24,763 nt of DNA from an uncultured Oscillospiraceae bacterium (GCA_910587785.1 CAJUOA010000043.1:1-24763); one strand, 5' to 3'. Counted from the stretch's first letter, positions 15,317-22,727 are shown. Notes: generated from the sequence alone by a model not told the origin. Made by a program: numbers and translations.

Positions 15317-15804
15317 AGTGGCTGGGCGCGGTGCTGGTGCTGTGGGGAGCGCTGGAGGGCTTCCTTCTGCGGCGGCGGGAGAGGCTGCTGCCCCTCAGGG
15401 TGGGCCAAGCCCTGGCGGAGGACCTGGAGGTCCTCCGGTGCGGGGTGTGCCTCTGCCGTGCGCCTCTGCCGGAAATTTTGGAGCATAATCTCGCGGAGGG
15501 GGAGGGAGCCCGGTATCTGTGGGGCCCCTTGGCGGCGCTCCTGTCCGAGGCGGGAGAGCGCTCCCTCACCGGCTGCTGGCGGCAGGCGGCGGCGGGCCTC
15601 CCGGACCCTTTGCGGCGCATCCTGGCCCCGCTGGGCACTCTGCTCCCCACAGGCGGGGAGCGCCTGGCGGAGGCCATCGAGGAAACAAGAGAGGAGCTTA
15701 CCAGGTTCCTGCGGGCTGAGCGGGAGAGACAGGCCGCAGAGGGGCGCGTCACCGCCGCTCTGTGCCTCTCCGGGGCGAGCCTTCTGATCCTGGTACTGAT
15801 ATGA
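15313..15804 (+). CDS. spoIIIAB: Stage III sporulation protein AB
   Basis: A 163-residue membrane protein of the SpoIIIA channel complex, made in the mother cell and related to type II secretion GspF-type platform proteins. It has a hydrophobic N-terminus (MKWLGAVLVLWGALEGFLL), a mostly helical soluble middle, and a hydrophobic C-terminus (ALCLSGASLLILVLI). The ATG at 15313 overlaps the spoIIIAA stop (ATGA). The order AA-AB-AC is that of B. subtilis. Confidence 0.93.
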   Translation: MKWLGAVLVLWGALEGFLLRRRERLLPLRVGQALAEDLEVLRCGVCLCRAPLPEILEHNLAEGEGARYLWGPLAALLSEAGERSLTGCWRQAAAGLPDPLRRILAPLGTLLPTGGERLAEAIEETREELTRFLRAERERQAAEGRVTAALCLSGASLLILVLI

Positions 15805-15805
15805 T

Positions 15806-16000
15806 ATGGATATTGACCTCATTTTTCGGATTGCGGCTATCGGGATTGTGGTGGCGGTGCTCAACCAGCTGCTGGTGCGCTCGGGCAGGGAGGAGCAGGC
15901 CCTGATGACCACCCTCGCGGGCCTGGTGGTGGTGATGATGATGCTGGTGCGGGAGATCAGCGACCTCTTCCAGCTCATCAAGACCCTCTTCGGGTTTTAG
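15806..16000 (+). CDS. spoIIIAC: Stage III sporulation protein AC
   Basis: A 64-residue two-helix membrane protein, the normal size for SpoIIIAC. The visible pattern is an N-terminal helix (IFRIAAIGIVVAVLNQLLV), the polar turn RSGREEQ, a second helix (LMTTLAGLVVVMMMLV) and the C-terminal DLFQLIKTLFGF typical of the family. It starts one base after the spoIIIAB stop. Confidence 0.95.
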   Translation: MDIDLIFRIAAIGIVVAVLNQLLVRSGREEQALMTTLAGLVVVMMMLVREISDLFQLIKTLFGF

Positions 16001-16004
16001 GGCC

Positions 16005-16391
16005 ATGGAGCTCCTGAAACTGGCGGCGCTCTGTACCGTGTGTCTTCTGCCGGTGGTGCTTCTGCGGGGAAAGAACCCGGAGCAGGCGCTGCTGCTGACG
16101 CTGGGCATCATGCTGGCCGCTGCGGCCCGGTGTCTCGCCCTGGCGGCCCCGGCGCTGGAGGAACTGCGCGCCCTCTTCGCCCGGACGGGGCTGGAGGAGG
16201 CCCATATCGCCGTCCTGCTCAAGACAGTGGCGGCGGCGCTGGTGACAAAGCTCTGCGCGGACCTGTGCCGGGACGGCGGCTCCCAGGCCCTGGCCACCAC
16301 CGTGGAGGCGGCGGGGGCAGTGGCGGCACTGGTGCTGGCGATGCCGCTCCTGCGGGCTGTGGCGGAGCTTCTGCTGGGTTTTTTCGGATAA
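16005..16391 (+). CDS. spoIIIAD: Stage III sporulation protein AD
   Basis: A 128-residue polytopic membrane protein of the SpoIIIA complex. Three or four hydrophobic segments are visible (about 4-20, 27-50, 66-85 and 99-125) with the polar link RGKNPEQ near residue 22, matching the family. It starts four bases after spoIIIAC. It is followed by an unusually long gap of 145 bases before spoIIIAE. Confidence 0.92.
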   Translation: MELLKLAALCTVCLLPVVLLRGKNPEQALLLTLGIMLAAAARCLALAAPALEELRALFARTGLEEAHIAVLLKTVAAALVTKLCADLCRDGGSQALATTVEAAGAVAALVLAMPLLRAVAELLLGFFG

Positions 16392-16536
16392 AAGGGCGGG
16401 ATATGCAGGAATTATACAGCATTATACAGGGGTGCGAATGGTGTGGAATGAAAATCCATCGCCATTCACAAAGAATGAATTGTAATGAATAAGTTCGTAT
16501 AATGCAAGAAAGAAACCGCATTTATGAACAGAGGAG
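16392..16536 (+). other. AT-rich spacer inside the spoIIIA operon (tandem repeat and hairpin)
   Basis: This gap is clearly less GC-rich than the genes around it. It holds a 10-base tandem repeat (ATTATACAG at 16411-16419 and again at 16421-16429), a hairpin pairing GTGCGAATGG (16432-16441) with CCATTCAC (16462-16469) with a TGGA/TCCA inner stem, and TATAAT at 16498-16503. A 29-codon frame (16403-16492, beginning MQELYSIIQGCEWC) is present with GGGCGGG ahead of it. An internal promoter or small insertion is possible; no -35 box at proper distance is seen. Confidence 0.5.
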
Positions 16537-17619
16537 GTGTCAAACATCAAGTTTCAGATCTGCGCGGCTCTGCTGGCGGCCTGCCTGCTGTGCGGGAGGG
16601 CCTGGGCGGCGGAGCTGCCGCCGGAGCTGGAGCGGGCCTCGCCGGAGGCGGCGGAGCTCCTCTCCGGCGATACGGAGGAGAGCTTCGGCCTCCTGCGGGG
16701 CCTGGGGAAGCTCTGGCAGGAGAGCCTGACGGCGCTGAAGGACCATCTTCTCTCCGGCGTCCGGAGCACGGCGGCGATCATGGCGGGGGTGGTGCTCCTG
16801 GGCGTACTGGAGAGCGCGGCCCCGGAGGGCCGTGACGCGGTCGGCCGCTGTGCCGGAGCCGCCGGGGCGCTCTGGATTACGGCGGTATCTGCCGGGGACC
16901 TGAGCGCCCTCATCGGCCTGGGGCAGAAGACCATCGGGGACATCTCCTCTCTGGGGACGGTCCTTGTACCCGTCCTCGCGGCGGCGGAGGCGGCGGGAGG
17001 AGGCGTCACTGCCGCCTCAGTCCGGCAGGTGGCGGCAGTGTTCTTTGCGGGGGTGCTGCTGCGGCTCATCAACGGACTGCTCCTGCCCATGGTGTACCTG
17101 TACATCGGCGTATCCGCCGCCGGAGCGGTGGTGGAGGGGGACGCCATGGAGCGCATCGGGACGCTGCTGAAAAAGCTCACCGGCTGGACGCTGGGAGGGC
17201 TCCTGACCCTCTTTATCACCTATCTTGCCGTCAGCGGCGCGGTGGCTGGCGCGGTGGACGCCCATGCGTTAAAATTGGCGCGCTCTGCGGTCTCCGCCGC
17301 CGTGCCGGTGGTGGGGGGCATCCTCTCCGAGGCGGCGGAGAGCCTCCTTGCCGGTGCGGGCATCCTCAAGGGGATGGTGGGCACCTTTGGAACTCTGGCG
17401 GTGCTGGGGGCGTGTCTGCTCCCGGTGCTCCGGCTGGGGTGTCAGTATCTGCTCTACCAGGGGGCGTCCCTGGTGGCGGCCGCGGCGGGGCCCAAGAAGC
17501 TGACGGACCTCCTCTCAATGCTTGCCGACGCCTTTGGCCTGGTGCTGGCCATGACAGCGGCCTCTGCGGCGGTGCTCCTCATCGCCATTGTGTCATCGCT
17601 GACGGCGGTGTCGCCGTGA
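16537..17619 (+). CDS. spoIIIAE: Stage III sporulation protein AE
   Basis: SpoIIIAE is the large polytopic membrane protein of the SpoIIIA-SpoIIQ channel. The product, about 357-360 residues, has a signal-peptide-like start (KFQICAALLAACLLCGRAWAAELP), a soluble stretch, and about seven to eight hydrophobic segments from residue 80 to the end (IMAGVVLLGVL, AAVFFAGVLLRLINGLLLPMVYLYIGV, LGGLLTLFITYLAV, LLIAIVSSLTAV). The start is odd. The only standard start in frame is the GTG at 16537, but this overlaps the perfect ribosome binding site GAGGAGG (16531-16537). The codon at the right distance, 16546, is ATC, and beginning there would give a standard signal peptide (M)KFQ. So a rare AUC start, or a changed ATG, is possible. 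Confidence 0.93.
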   Translation: MSNIKFQICAALLAACLLCGRAWAAELPPELERASPEAAELLSGDTEESFGLLRGLGKLWQESLTALKDHLLSGVRSTAAIMAGVVLLGVLESAAPEGRDAVGRCAGAAGALWITAVSAGDLSALIGLGQKTIGDISSLGTVLVPVLAAAEAAGGGVTAASVRQVAAVFFAGVLLRLINGLLLPMVYLYIGVSAAGAVVEGDAMERIGTLLKKLTGWTLGGLLTLFITYLAVSGAVAGAVDAHALKLARSAVSAAVPVVGGILSEAAESLLAGAGILKGMVGTFGTLAVLGACLLPVLRLGCQYLLYQGASLVAAAAGPKKLTDLLSMLADAFGLVLAMTAASAAVLLIAIVSSLTAVSP

Positions 17620-18116
17620 TGGCCGGGGTGCGGCAGTGGCTGCTGGGGGTGGTCCTCACCGCCTTTGCCGGGACCCTGGCCCGTCAGCTTGCCGTGGGGG
17701 CCAAGGGGCAGGCCATGGTGCGCCTCACCGCCGGACTGCTCCTGACGCTGGCGATTTTGCGCCCCATCGCCTCCCTGCGCTGGGAGGCCCCGGCGGAGCG
17801 CGGCCTCCTGGAGCGGACAGAGGACCAGGCATCAGACTACCGAAAAAACCAGCAGGAGGCCCTGGCGGCAGTCATAGAGGAAAAGACGGCGGCATATATA
17901 TGGGACAAAGCTAACGAGCTGGGGCTCAGCTGTGAGGCGCATGTGACCACGGCGGCAGGGGAGAGCGGCATCCCCCTGCCCGACGCCGTCACCATCACCG
18001 GAAGCTACAGCCCGGCCCTGGCCGCCTGCATCGAGAAGGAGGTGGGCATACCCGCCGGAAAACAAAATTGGCTGGAGGTACCGACATGGACAGAGACGAA
18101 GGAGCCCGGCGGCTGA
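17619..18116 (+). CDS. spoIIIAF: Stage III sporulation protein AF
   Basis: A 165-residue membrane-anchored protein of the SpoIIIA complex. Two N-terminal hydrophobic segments (WLLGVVLTAFAGTLA and MVRLTAGLLLTLAIL, with the family-like turn between them) are followed by a soluble domain containing EEKTAAYIWDKANELGL and ending in a WLEVPTW motif. The ATG at 17619 overlaps the spoIIIAE stop; the adjacent GTG at 17616 is an alternative. Its 3' end overlaps spoIIIAG by 31 bases, so the pair is translationally coupled. Confidence 0.9.
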   Translation: MAGVRQWLLGVVLTAFAGTLARQLAVGAKGQAMVRLTAGLLLTLAILRPIASLRWEAPAERGLLERTEDQASDYRKNQQEALAAVIEEKTAAYIWDKANELGLSCEAHVTTAAGESGIPLPDAVTITGSYSPALAACIEKEVGIPAGKQNWLEVPTWTETKEPGG

Positions 18117-18625
18117 TGAAGCCATTGGCCGTCCTGGGCCGCTACAAATACGTTCTGCTGGTGGCGGCGCTGGGCGCGGCGCTCTTGCTGTGGCCCACAG
18201 CCGCCGGGACGGCGGCGGAGAAGGCCCAGGCGGCGGAAGAGACAAAGCCCGCCTCCCTGCGGGAGACGGAGGAGGCCATGGAGCGCATCCTGGGAAAGAT
18301 CAGCGGCGTGGGGCAGGTGGATGTGATGCTCACCCTCCAGAGCGGCAGGGAGCTGGTCCTGGCCGAGGACACCACCCTCCGCTACAGCGGGAGCGCCCAG
18401 GCCCCCAGCGACTACCAGCGCAGTGCCGAGACCGTCACCTCCCCCAGCGGCGTGGTGGTCACCCAGGAGCGCTGTCCCCAGTACCGGGGGGCCCTGGTGG
18501 TCTGCGACGGCGGGGGAAACGACGCGGTGCGGCTGCAGGTGGTCTCCGCCGTCAGCTCCCTCACGGGCCTGGGCGCGGACCGGGTCACGGTGGTCAAGCG
18601 GCAGAGCGGCGGCACGCAATCGTAG
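18086..18625 (+). CDS. spoIIIAG: Stage III sporulation protein AG
   Basis: SpoIIIAG forms a large ring of the mother-cell side of the SpoIIIA-SpoIIQ channel, with a ring-building domain like those of secretion and flagellar proteins. The 179-residue protein has one membrane segment (about 19-37, KYVLLVAALGAALLLWP), a helical linker, and the domain with MERILGKISGVGQVDVMLTLQSG, a variable loop, RGALVVCDGGGNDAVRLQVVSAVSSLTGLGADRVTVV. The ATG at 18086 is chosen because GGAGG lies seven bases upstream, although it is inside spoIIIAF. Confidence 0.95.
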   Translation: MDRDEGARRLMKPLAVLGRYKYVLLVAALGAALLLWPTAAGTAAEKAQAAEETKPASLRETEEAMERILGKISGVGQVDVMLTLQSGRELVLAEDTTLRYSGSAQAPSDYQRSAETVTSPSGVVVTQERCPQYRGALVVCDGGGNDAVRLQVVSAVSSLTGLGADRVTVVKRQSGGTQS

Positions 18626-18683
18626 GACTTTTTCAGCGAAAGCTTCGCCCCTCGGGGCAGGATCATAAGGAGGAGACGACACG

Positions 18684-19298
18684 ATGAGGAATCAATGGAA
18701 GCGCAATGCCGTGGTGGCGACGGTGCTGCTGTTCGTCTGCGCGGCAGTGTATCTCAACTGGCGCTACGCCGGGGACGTGGCGGGGGACGCGGTCCAGACC
18801 AGCCAGTCCCAGGAGAAGGAGGGGGAGAAGAAGGACGAGGGCGGCACCACCCGGGTGCTGGGCGACGCCACGCTGGTGGGCGGCGTGCCCACGCTCCTGG
18901 AGGAGGGCACCCCCGCTCAGACGGATGCCCCCGCAGCCGCAGTCAGCAGCTACTTCGACACCGCCCGGCTCAGTCGGCAGCAGTCCCGGGACAACGCCCT
19001 GAGCCTCCTGCGGGAGGCGGCGGGACAGGAGAACGTGGAGCAGACCGCCCTGGACGACGCCAACCGGGCCATCCAGACCCTCGCGGGCTATGCCATGCTG
19101 GAGAGCCAAATCGAAAACCTGGTGGTGGCCAAGGGCTACGCCGACTGCGTGGCCTTCATGGGGGAGAACGGCATCAGCGTGGTGGTCTCCGCCGCCAACG
19201 ACGGCCTTCAGACCGAGGACGTGGCCAAGATTACGGATATCGTCCTCAGCGAGACGGAATATTCCGCGGATCAGATCAAGATCATGGAGGCAAATTGA
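18684..19298 (+). CDS. spoIIIAH: Stage III sporulation protein AH
   Basis: SpoIIIAH is the mother-cell partner that binds forespore SpoIIQ across the intermembrane space. The 204-residue protein has an N-terminal membrane anchor (RNAVVATVLLFVCAAVYLNWRYA, about 7-29), a Glu/Lys-rich linker with acidic runs, and the ring-building domain (SYFDTARLSRQQSRDNALSLLREAA ... MLESQIENLVVAKGYADCVAFMGENGISVVV). The ATG at 18684 follows AAGGAGGAG. It is separated from spoIIIAG by 58 bases and is followed at once by a terminator, closing the operon. Confidence 0.96.
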   Translation: MRNQWKRNAVVATVLLFVCAAVYLNWRYAGDVAGDAVQTSQSQEKEGEKKDEGGTTRVLGDATLVGGVPTLLEEGTPAQTDAPAAAVSSYFDTARLSRQQSRDNALSLLREAAGQENVEQTALDDANRAIQTLAGYAMLESQIENLVVAKGYADCVAFMGENGISVVVSAANDGLQTEDVAKITDIVLSETEYSADQIKIMEAN

Positions 19299-19306
19299 CC
19301 TCCAGA

Positions 19307-19338
19307 GAGGCCGGAGGCGCTCCCTCCGGCCTCCTTTT
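19307..19338 (+). terminator. Rho-independent terminator of the spoIIIA operon
   Basis: An 11-bp perfect stem (left arm 19307-19317, right arm 19323-19333) with a five-base loop is followed by CTTTT. The T-run is short but the stem is very GC-rich. Confidence 0.85.
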
Positions 19339-19392
19339 GCGCGCCGGCAGGCTGTCCCGACCAAAATCTCCCCTGAAAAAAAGAAAAAGGTA

Positions 19393-19421
19393 TTGAAATT
19401 AGGGGCGCATTGGGTTATACT
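19393..19421 (+). promoter_or_regulatory. Sigma-A type promoter before the DUF1858 gene
   Basis: TTGAAA (19393-19398) and TATACT (19416-19421) are 17 bases apart. The region is AT-rich against its surroundings and lies between the spoIIIA terminator and the ribosome binding site TTGGAGGT of the DUF1858 gene. It could also serve the downstream trmK to yebC genes. Confidence 0.8.
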
Positions 19422-19460
19422 ATTTCCGCTGAAACAGAAAAAACTTTGGAGGTAACACCC

Positions 19461-19661
19461 ATGGTAACCATTACAAAAGACACCATCATCGGCGACGTGC
19501 TGGACCTTGCGCCCCAGACGGCCCCCATCTTCCTGTCCATCGGGATGCACTGCCTGGGCTGTCCCAGCAGCAGGGGAGAGACCGTGGAGGAGGCCTGCGC
19601 CGTCCACGGTGTGGACGTGGACAAGCTCTTGGAGGCTGTCAACGCTGAGGCCAACAAGTAA
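19461..19661 (+). CDS. DUF1858 domain protein (hybrid-cluster-associated, redox disulfide motif)
   Basis: A 66-residue protein that is essentially one DUF1858 domain. It begins VTITKDTIIGDVLDLAPQTAPIFLSIGMHC and has the family's CLGCPSSRGETVEEAC segment (about 28-45), with three cysteines in a CxxC plus C pattern that could form a redox disulfide. The exact role is unknown. The domain is often found with hybrid-cluster proteins and other redox proteins (family knowledge). The ATG at 19461 is favoured because TTGGAGGT lies at the right distance and the promoter lies just upstream. The gene stands alone between a strong promoter and a hairpin ahead of trmK. Confidence 0.88.
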   Translation: MVTITKDTIIGDVLDLAPQTAPIFLSIGMHCLGCPSSRGETVEEACAVHGVDVDKLLEAVNAEANK

Positions 19662-19689
19662 GGACTCTTTTTGAACAATGCCGCGCCTT

Positions 19690-19721
19690 GGGGGACCCAT
19701 GGAATACTCTATGGGTCCCTC
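19690..19721 (+). other. Strong hairpin between the DUF1858 gene and trmK
   Basis: GGGACCCAT (19692-19700) and ATGGGTCCC (19711-19719) pair perfectly around a 10-base loop, extended by one G-U and one G-C pair to 11 bp. No T-run follows, so it is not a standard terminator. It may block or reduce read-through or stabilise the short DUF1858 mRNA. Confidence 0.55.
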
Positions 19722-19754
19722 ATTGGGCGGGGGACTCTGGGAGGAGGTAGCGCG

Positions 19755-20456
19755 ATGGCGCTGGAGCTGAGCCCACGCCTGTGGGCGCTGGCGGACTGGG
19801 TGGAGCCCGGATGCCGCTGTCTTGCAGACATAGGAACGGACCACGGATACATCCCCGCGGCGCTCCTGCTGGAGGGCAGGGTCCAGCGGGCAGTCGCGTC
19901 GGACATCGCCCCGGCCCCTCTGGACCGGGCCCGGGCCACGGCGGAGCGCTGGGGCCTCACGGAGCGGATGGACCTGCGCCTGGGGAACGGTCTGGAGGTC
20001 CTGGCCCCCGGGGAGGCGGACGCGGTGGTCATCGCCGGAATGGGGGGCGATACCCTGGTGGACATCCTCGCCGCCGCCCCCTGGTGCCGGGAGACAGCCC
20101 TGCTCCTCCAGCCCATGAGCCGGGCGGAGGTCCTGCGCCCCTGGCTTGCGGAGAACGGCTTCGCCATCCGCCGGGAGCGGCTGGTCCAGGACCGGGGGGT
20201 GCTCTACCCCATCCTGGATGTCTCCGGGGGGGAGATGGCCCTCAGCGAGAGCGAGGCCTGGGGCGGCGTGCTCCTGGGGGACGACCCCCTCTGGGGGCGC
20301 TTCCTGGAGGAACAGATCCTCCGGCTGCGGCGGGCCGCGGCGGGGCTGTCCCGGGCCAGGGACAGTACACTGTCGGAGCGGAGGGAGACCTTCCTTCGCA
20401 TCGCCGGAGCACTGGAGGAGAAGAAAGGGGAGTTCGAATATGCCCACAGTTCGTGA
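19755..20456 (+). CDS. trmK: tRNA (adenine22-N1)-methyltransferase TrmK
   Basis: TrmK uses S-adenosylmethionine to methylate N1 of adenine 22 in tRNA. The 233-residue protein has a Rossmann-type N-terminal domain with LADIGTDHGYIP (23-34), SDIAPAPLDRA, AVVIAGMGGDTLVDIL (the GMGG motif replaces the usual motif IV) and QPM, then a helical C-terminal domain (FLEEQILRLRRAAAGLSRARD). The ATG at 19755 follows GAGGAGG at seven bases; the open frame upstream includes the hairpin and is unlikely to be coding. Its 3' end overlaps the Nif3-family gene by 17 bases, the usual Firmicute pair (yqfN-yqfO). Confidence 0.93.
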   Translation: MALELSPRLWALADWVEPGCRCLADIGTDHGYIPAALLLEGRVQRAVASDIAPAPLDRARATAERWGLTERMDLRLGNGLEVLAPGEADAVVIAGMGGDTLVDILAAAPWCRETALLLQPMSRAEVLRPWLAENGFAIRRERLVQDRGVLYPILDVSGGEMALSESEAWGGVLLGDDPLWGRFLEEQILRLRRAAAGLSRARDSTLSERRETFLRIAGALEEKKGEFEYAHSS

Positions 20457-21240
20457 GATCGAGGGCGCTGTCTACGGCTTCGCCCCCCGCCGTCTGGCTC
20501 AGAGCTGGGACAACGTCGGCCTGCTCATCGGGGACGGCGGCAGGGAGGTCCGCCGGGTCCTGGTCGCCTTGGACGTGACGGAGGACGTGGCGGCGGAGGC
20601 GTCGGAACAGGGGGCGGAGCTCATCCTGGCCCACCACCCGGTGATGAACTGCACCTGGCGTCCGGTCCAGAGCCTCCTGGAGGAGGACATCCAGGGCCGT
20701 CTCCTGCGGCGGCTGGTCCGGGACGGCACCGCCGTCATCTGTATGCACACCAACCTGGACGCCGCAGAGGAGGGCGTCAACGCCGCCCTCGCCCGGGCCC
20801 TGGGCCTGGAGGACGCGGGGCCGGTGGTAGAGGAGGGCATCGAGCGCATCGGGAGCCTCTCCGCACCCCTGGACCTCCCGGCGTTTTTGGCGCTGGTGGG
20901 GGAGCGCCTGCGGCCCAACGGCATCCGCTACGTGGACGCCGGACGGCCCATCCGCCGGGTGGCGGTGGGCGGCGGGGCCTGCGCGGACTTCCTGGAGGAG
21001 GCCGCGGGGCTTGGCTGCGACGCCTTTGTCACCGCCGACGTGAAGTACAACCAGTTCCTGGACGCCAAGGCCCTGGGCATCAGCCTCATAGACGCCGGAC
21101 ACTTCCCCACGGAGGACGTGGTCTGCCCGGTGCTGGTCTCGCTCCTGCGGGAGAAATTCCCGGGCCTCGCCGTGGAGAAGTCCGCCCGCCACAGGGAGGT
21201 GTTCTCCTACTGGACGCCCGGCAGGGAGGGGGCACCGTGA
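20440..21240 (+). CDS. Nif3-like dinuclear metal-centre protein (YqfO/YbgI family)
   Basis: A 266-residue member of the Nif3 family, which binds two metal ions; the biochemical role is uncertain (GTP cyclohydrolase 1 type 2-like naming is common). Metal ligands are visible as LAHHPVMN (64-70, H65 and H66), MHTNLDAAE (102-110, H103 and D107) and, near the end, DAGHFPTED with its His and Glu. The WDNVGLLIG start is typical. The length matches the short form without the PII-like insert domain found in the 370-residue homologues. It overlaps trmK upstream and the phosphatase downstream (GTGA). Confidence 0.93.
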   Translation: MPTVREIEGAVYGFAPRRLAQSWDNVGLLIGDGGREVRRVLVALDVTEDVAAEASEQGAELILAHHPVMNCTWRPVQSLLEEDIQGRLLRRLVRDGTAVICMHTNLDAAEEGVNAALARALGLEDAGPVVEEGIERIGSLSAPLDLPAFLALVGERLRPNGIRYVDAGRPIRRVAVGGGACADFLEEAAGLGCDAFVTADVKYNQFLDAKALGISLIDAGHFPTEDVVCPVLVSLLREKFPGLAVEKSARHREVFSYWTPGREGAP

Positions 21241-21911
21241 CCTACGCTATGTCAGACCTCCACGGGGAGTCCGGCCGCTATCAGGCCATGCTGGAGCGCA
21301 TCCGCTTCTCGCCGGAGGACACCCTCTTTATCCTGGGGGACGTGGTGGACCGGGGCGGCATCGGGGGGATCGACATCCTCCGCGATGTGATGGCCCGGCC
21401 CAATGTCCGCCTGCTCTTGGGCAACCACGAAGAAATCTTCCGCAGGGTCAGCCGTACCAGGGGAGACAGGGAGATGGACCACTGGCGGCGGAGCGGCGGG
21501 CAGATCACGCTGGATACCTTTGACAGCCTGAGCGCCGGGGAGCAGGCGGATATCTTGGCGTTTCTGGACGCTCTGCCGGACCATGCGGAGGTGGAGGCCG
21601 GGGGGAGGCGCTTCTATCTGGTCCACGCCTTTCCGTCGGAGGATCCCCACCAGCGCATCTGGGCCCGCCCCGGCCCCCAGGCCGTGACGCCCTTTGACGG
21701 CGGGACCATCGTCGTGGCGGGGCATACCCCGGTCTGCGAGTTCTGGGGCTCCGATGAGGAGACCATTCGGAAATACCTTCTGGGCCGGGAGCACGTCTCC
21801 GTCTTCCAGGGCCCCGGGTACTTCAATATCGACTGCGCCTGCGGCTACCAGCTCCCACAGCGCCGTCTGGCCTGTTTGGCGCTGGAGACCCTGGAGGCGT
21901 ATTATACCTGA
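21237..21911 (+). CDS. PPP-family metallophosphatase (Ser/Thr or Ap4A phosphatase-like)
   Basis: A 224-residue calcineurin-like phosphoesterase. The dimetal site is complete: DLHG (7-10), GDVVDRG (34-40), GNHEE (62-66), LVHAFP and AGHTPV with the two further histidines. The pattern is closest to bacterial PPP proteins acting on phosphoproteins or diadenosine polyphosphates; the substrate cannot be told from the sequence. The GTG start at 21237 is supported by GGGAGGGGG and a four-base overlap with the preceding stop. As nadD-yqeK in this window may also cleave Ap4A, the two could act on the same dinucleotide (speculative). Confidence 0.88.
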   Translation: MTYAMSDLHGESGRYQAMLERIRFSPEDTLFILGDVVDRGGIGGIDILRDVMARPNVRLLLGNHEEIFRRVSRTRGDREMDHWRRSGGQITLDTFDSLSAGEQADILAFLDALPDHAEVEAGGRRFYLVHAFPSEDPHQRIWARPGPQAVTPFDGGTIVVAGHTPVCEFWGSDEETIRKYLLGREHVSVFQGPGYFNIDCACGYQLPQRRLACLALETLEAYYT

Positions 21912-21933
21912 TCTTAACAAGGAGAAACAAGCT

Positions 21934-22668
21934 ATGTCTGGACATTCCAAGTGGCACAATATCCAAAAGACCAAGGGCGCGGCGGACGCCAAGCGCTCTC
22001 AGGCATTTACGAAGATCGCCCGGGAGATGATCGTGGCGGTGAAAGAGGGGGGAAACGGGGACCCCAACAACAACTCCCGCCTGGCGACGGTCATCGCCAA
22101 GGCCAAAGCGGCCAATATGCCCAACGACAACATCAAGCGCACCATCGACAAGGCCCTGGGGGCCGGGAACACTGATAACTTTGAAAAGGTGGTCTACGAG
22201 GGCTACGGCCCCAGCGGCGTGGCGGTGATCGTGGAGGCCCTGACCGACAACCGCAACCGCACCGCGCCGGAGGTCCGCCACCTCTTCGACAAATACGGCG
22301 GGAACATGGGCGCCTCCGGGTGCGTCAGCTGGAGCTTCGACCGCAAGGGCGTCATCGTCATCGACAACGAGGAGGGCGACCTGGACGAGGAGAAGGTGAT
22401 GGAGGACGCCCTGGACTGCGGCGCGGCGGACTTCGAGGCCGACAGCGGCATCTTCGAGATTACCACCGAGCCTGACGACTTCAACGCCGTCACCGCCGCC
22501 CTGGAGGCCAAGGGCTATGTCTTTGCAGAGGCCGCTATTGAGATGGTCCCCCAGAACTACATCAAGCTCACCTCTGAGGAAGACATCAAGAACATGACCA
22601 AGATGATCGACCTCATGGAGGACAACGATGATGTCCAGAACGTCTGGCACAACTGGGAGCAGGATTAA
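21934..22668 (+). CDS. YebC/PmpR-family regulatory or translation protein
   Basis: A 244-residue YebC-family protein. Members have been described as transcription regulators and more recently as factors that help ribosomes through proline stretches. The start MSGHSKWHNIQKTKGAADAKRSQ and the FTKIAREMIVAVKEGG segment are the family hallmark; PNDNIKRTIDKALG, YEGYGPSGVAVIVEALTDNRNRTAPEVRH and GCVSWSF follow. The ATG at 21934 follows AAGGAGA; the longer open frame upstream lies inside the phosphatase. It is the last gene of the GC-rich core. The very proline-rich LCP tails in this window would be natural clients of a proline-stalling factor (inference). Confidence 0.95.
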   Translation: MSGHSKWHNIQKTKGAADAKRSQAFTKIAREMIVAVKEGGNGDPNNNSRLATVIAKAKAANMPNDNIKRTIDKALGAGNTDNFEKVVYEGYGPSGVAVIVEALTDNRNRTAPEVRHLFDKYGGNMGASGCVSWSFDRKGVIVIDNEEGDLDEEKVMEDALDCGAADFEADSGIFEITTEPDDFNAVTAALEAKGYVFAEAAIEMVPQNYIKLTSEEDIKNMTKMIDLMEDNDDVQNVWHNWEQD

Positions 22669-22688
22669 ATTGAGTTAAACGATATACA

Positions 22689-22714
22689 TTGACTTTGCTA
22701 TTGTGCTATACAAT
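22689..22714 (+). promoter_or_regulatory. Possible promoter of the downstream recombinase
   Basis: TTGACT (22689-22694) and an AT-rich TGCTATACAAT (22704-22714, an extended -10 form) lie just ahead of the recombinase. The spacing is short (12 to 14 bases), so this may be an extended -10 promoter without a good -35. DNA composition changes here from GC-rich to AT-rich. Confidence 0.4.
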
Positions 22715-22727
22715 GGGGGTTAATGCT

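Noticed and set aside
18663..20447. Open frame of about 594 codons on the minus strand over spoIIIAH, DUF1858 and trmK
   Set aside because: Crosses a promoter and a terminator and three good genes; no recognisable domain.
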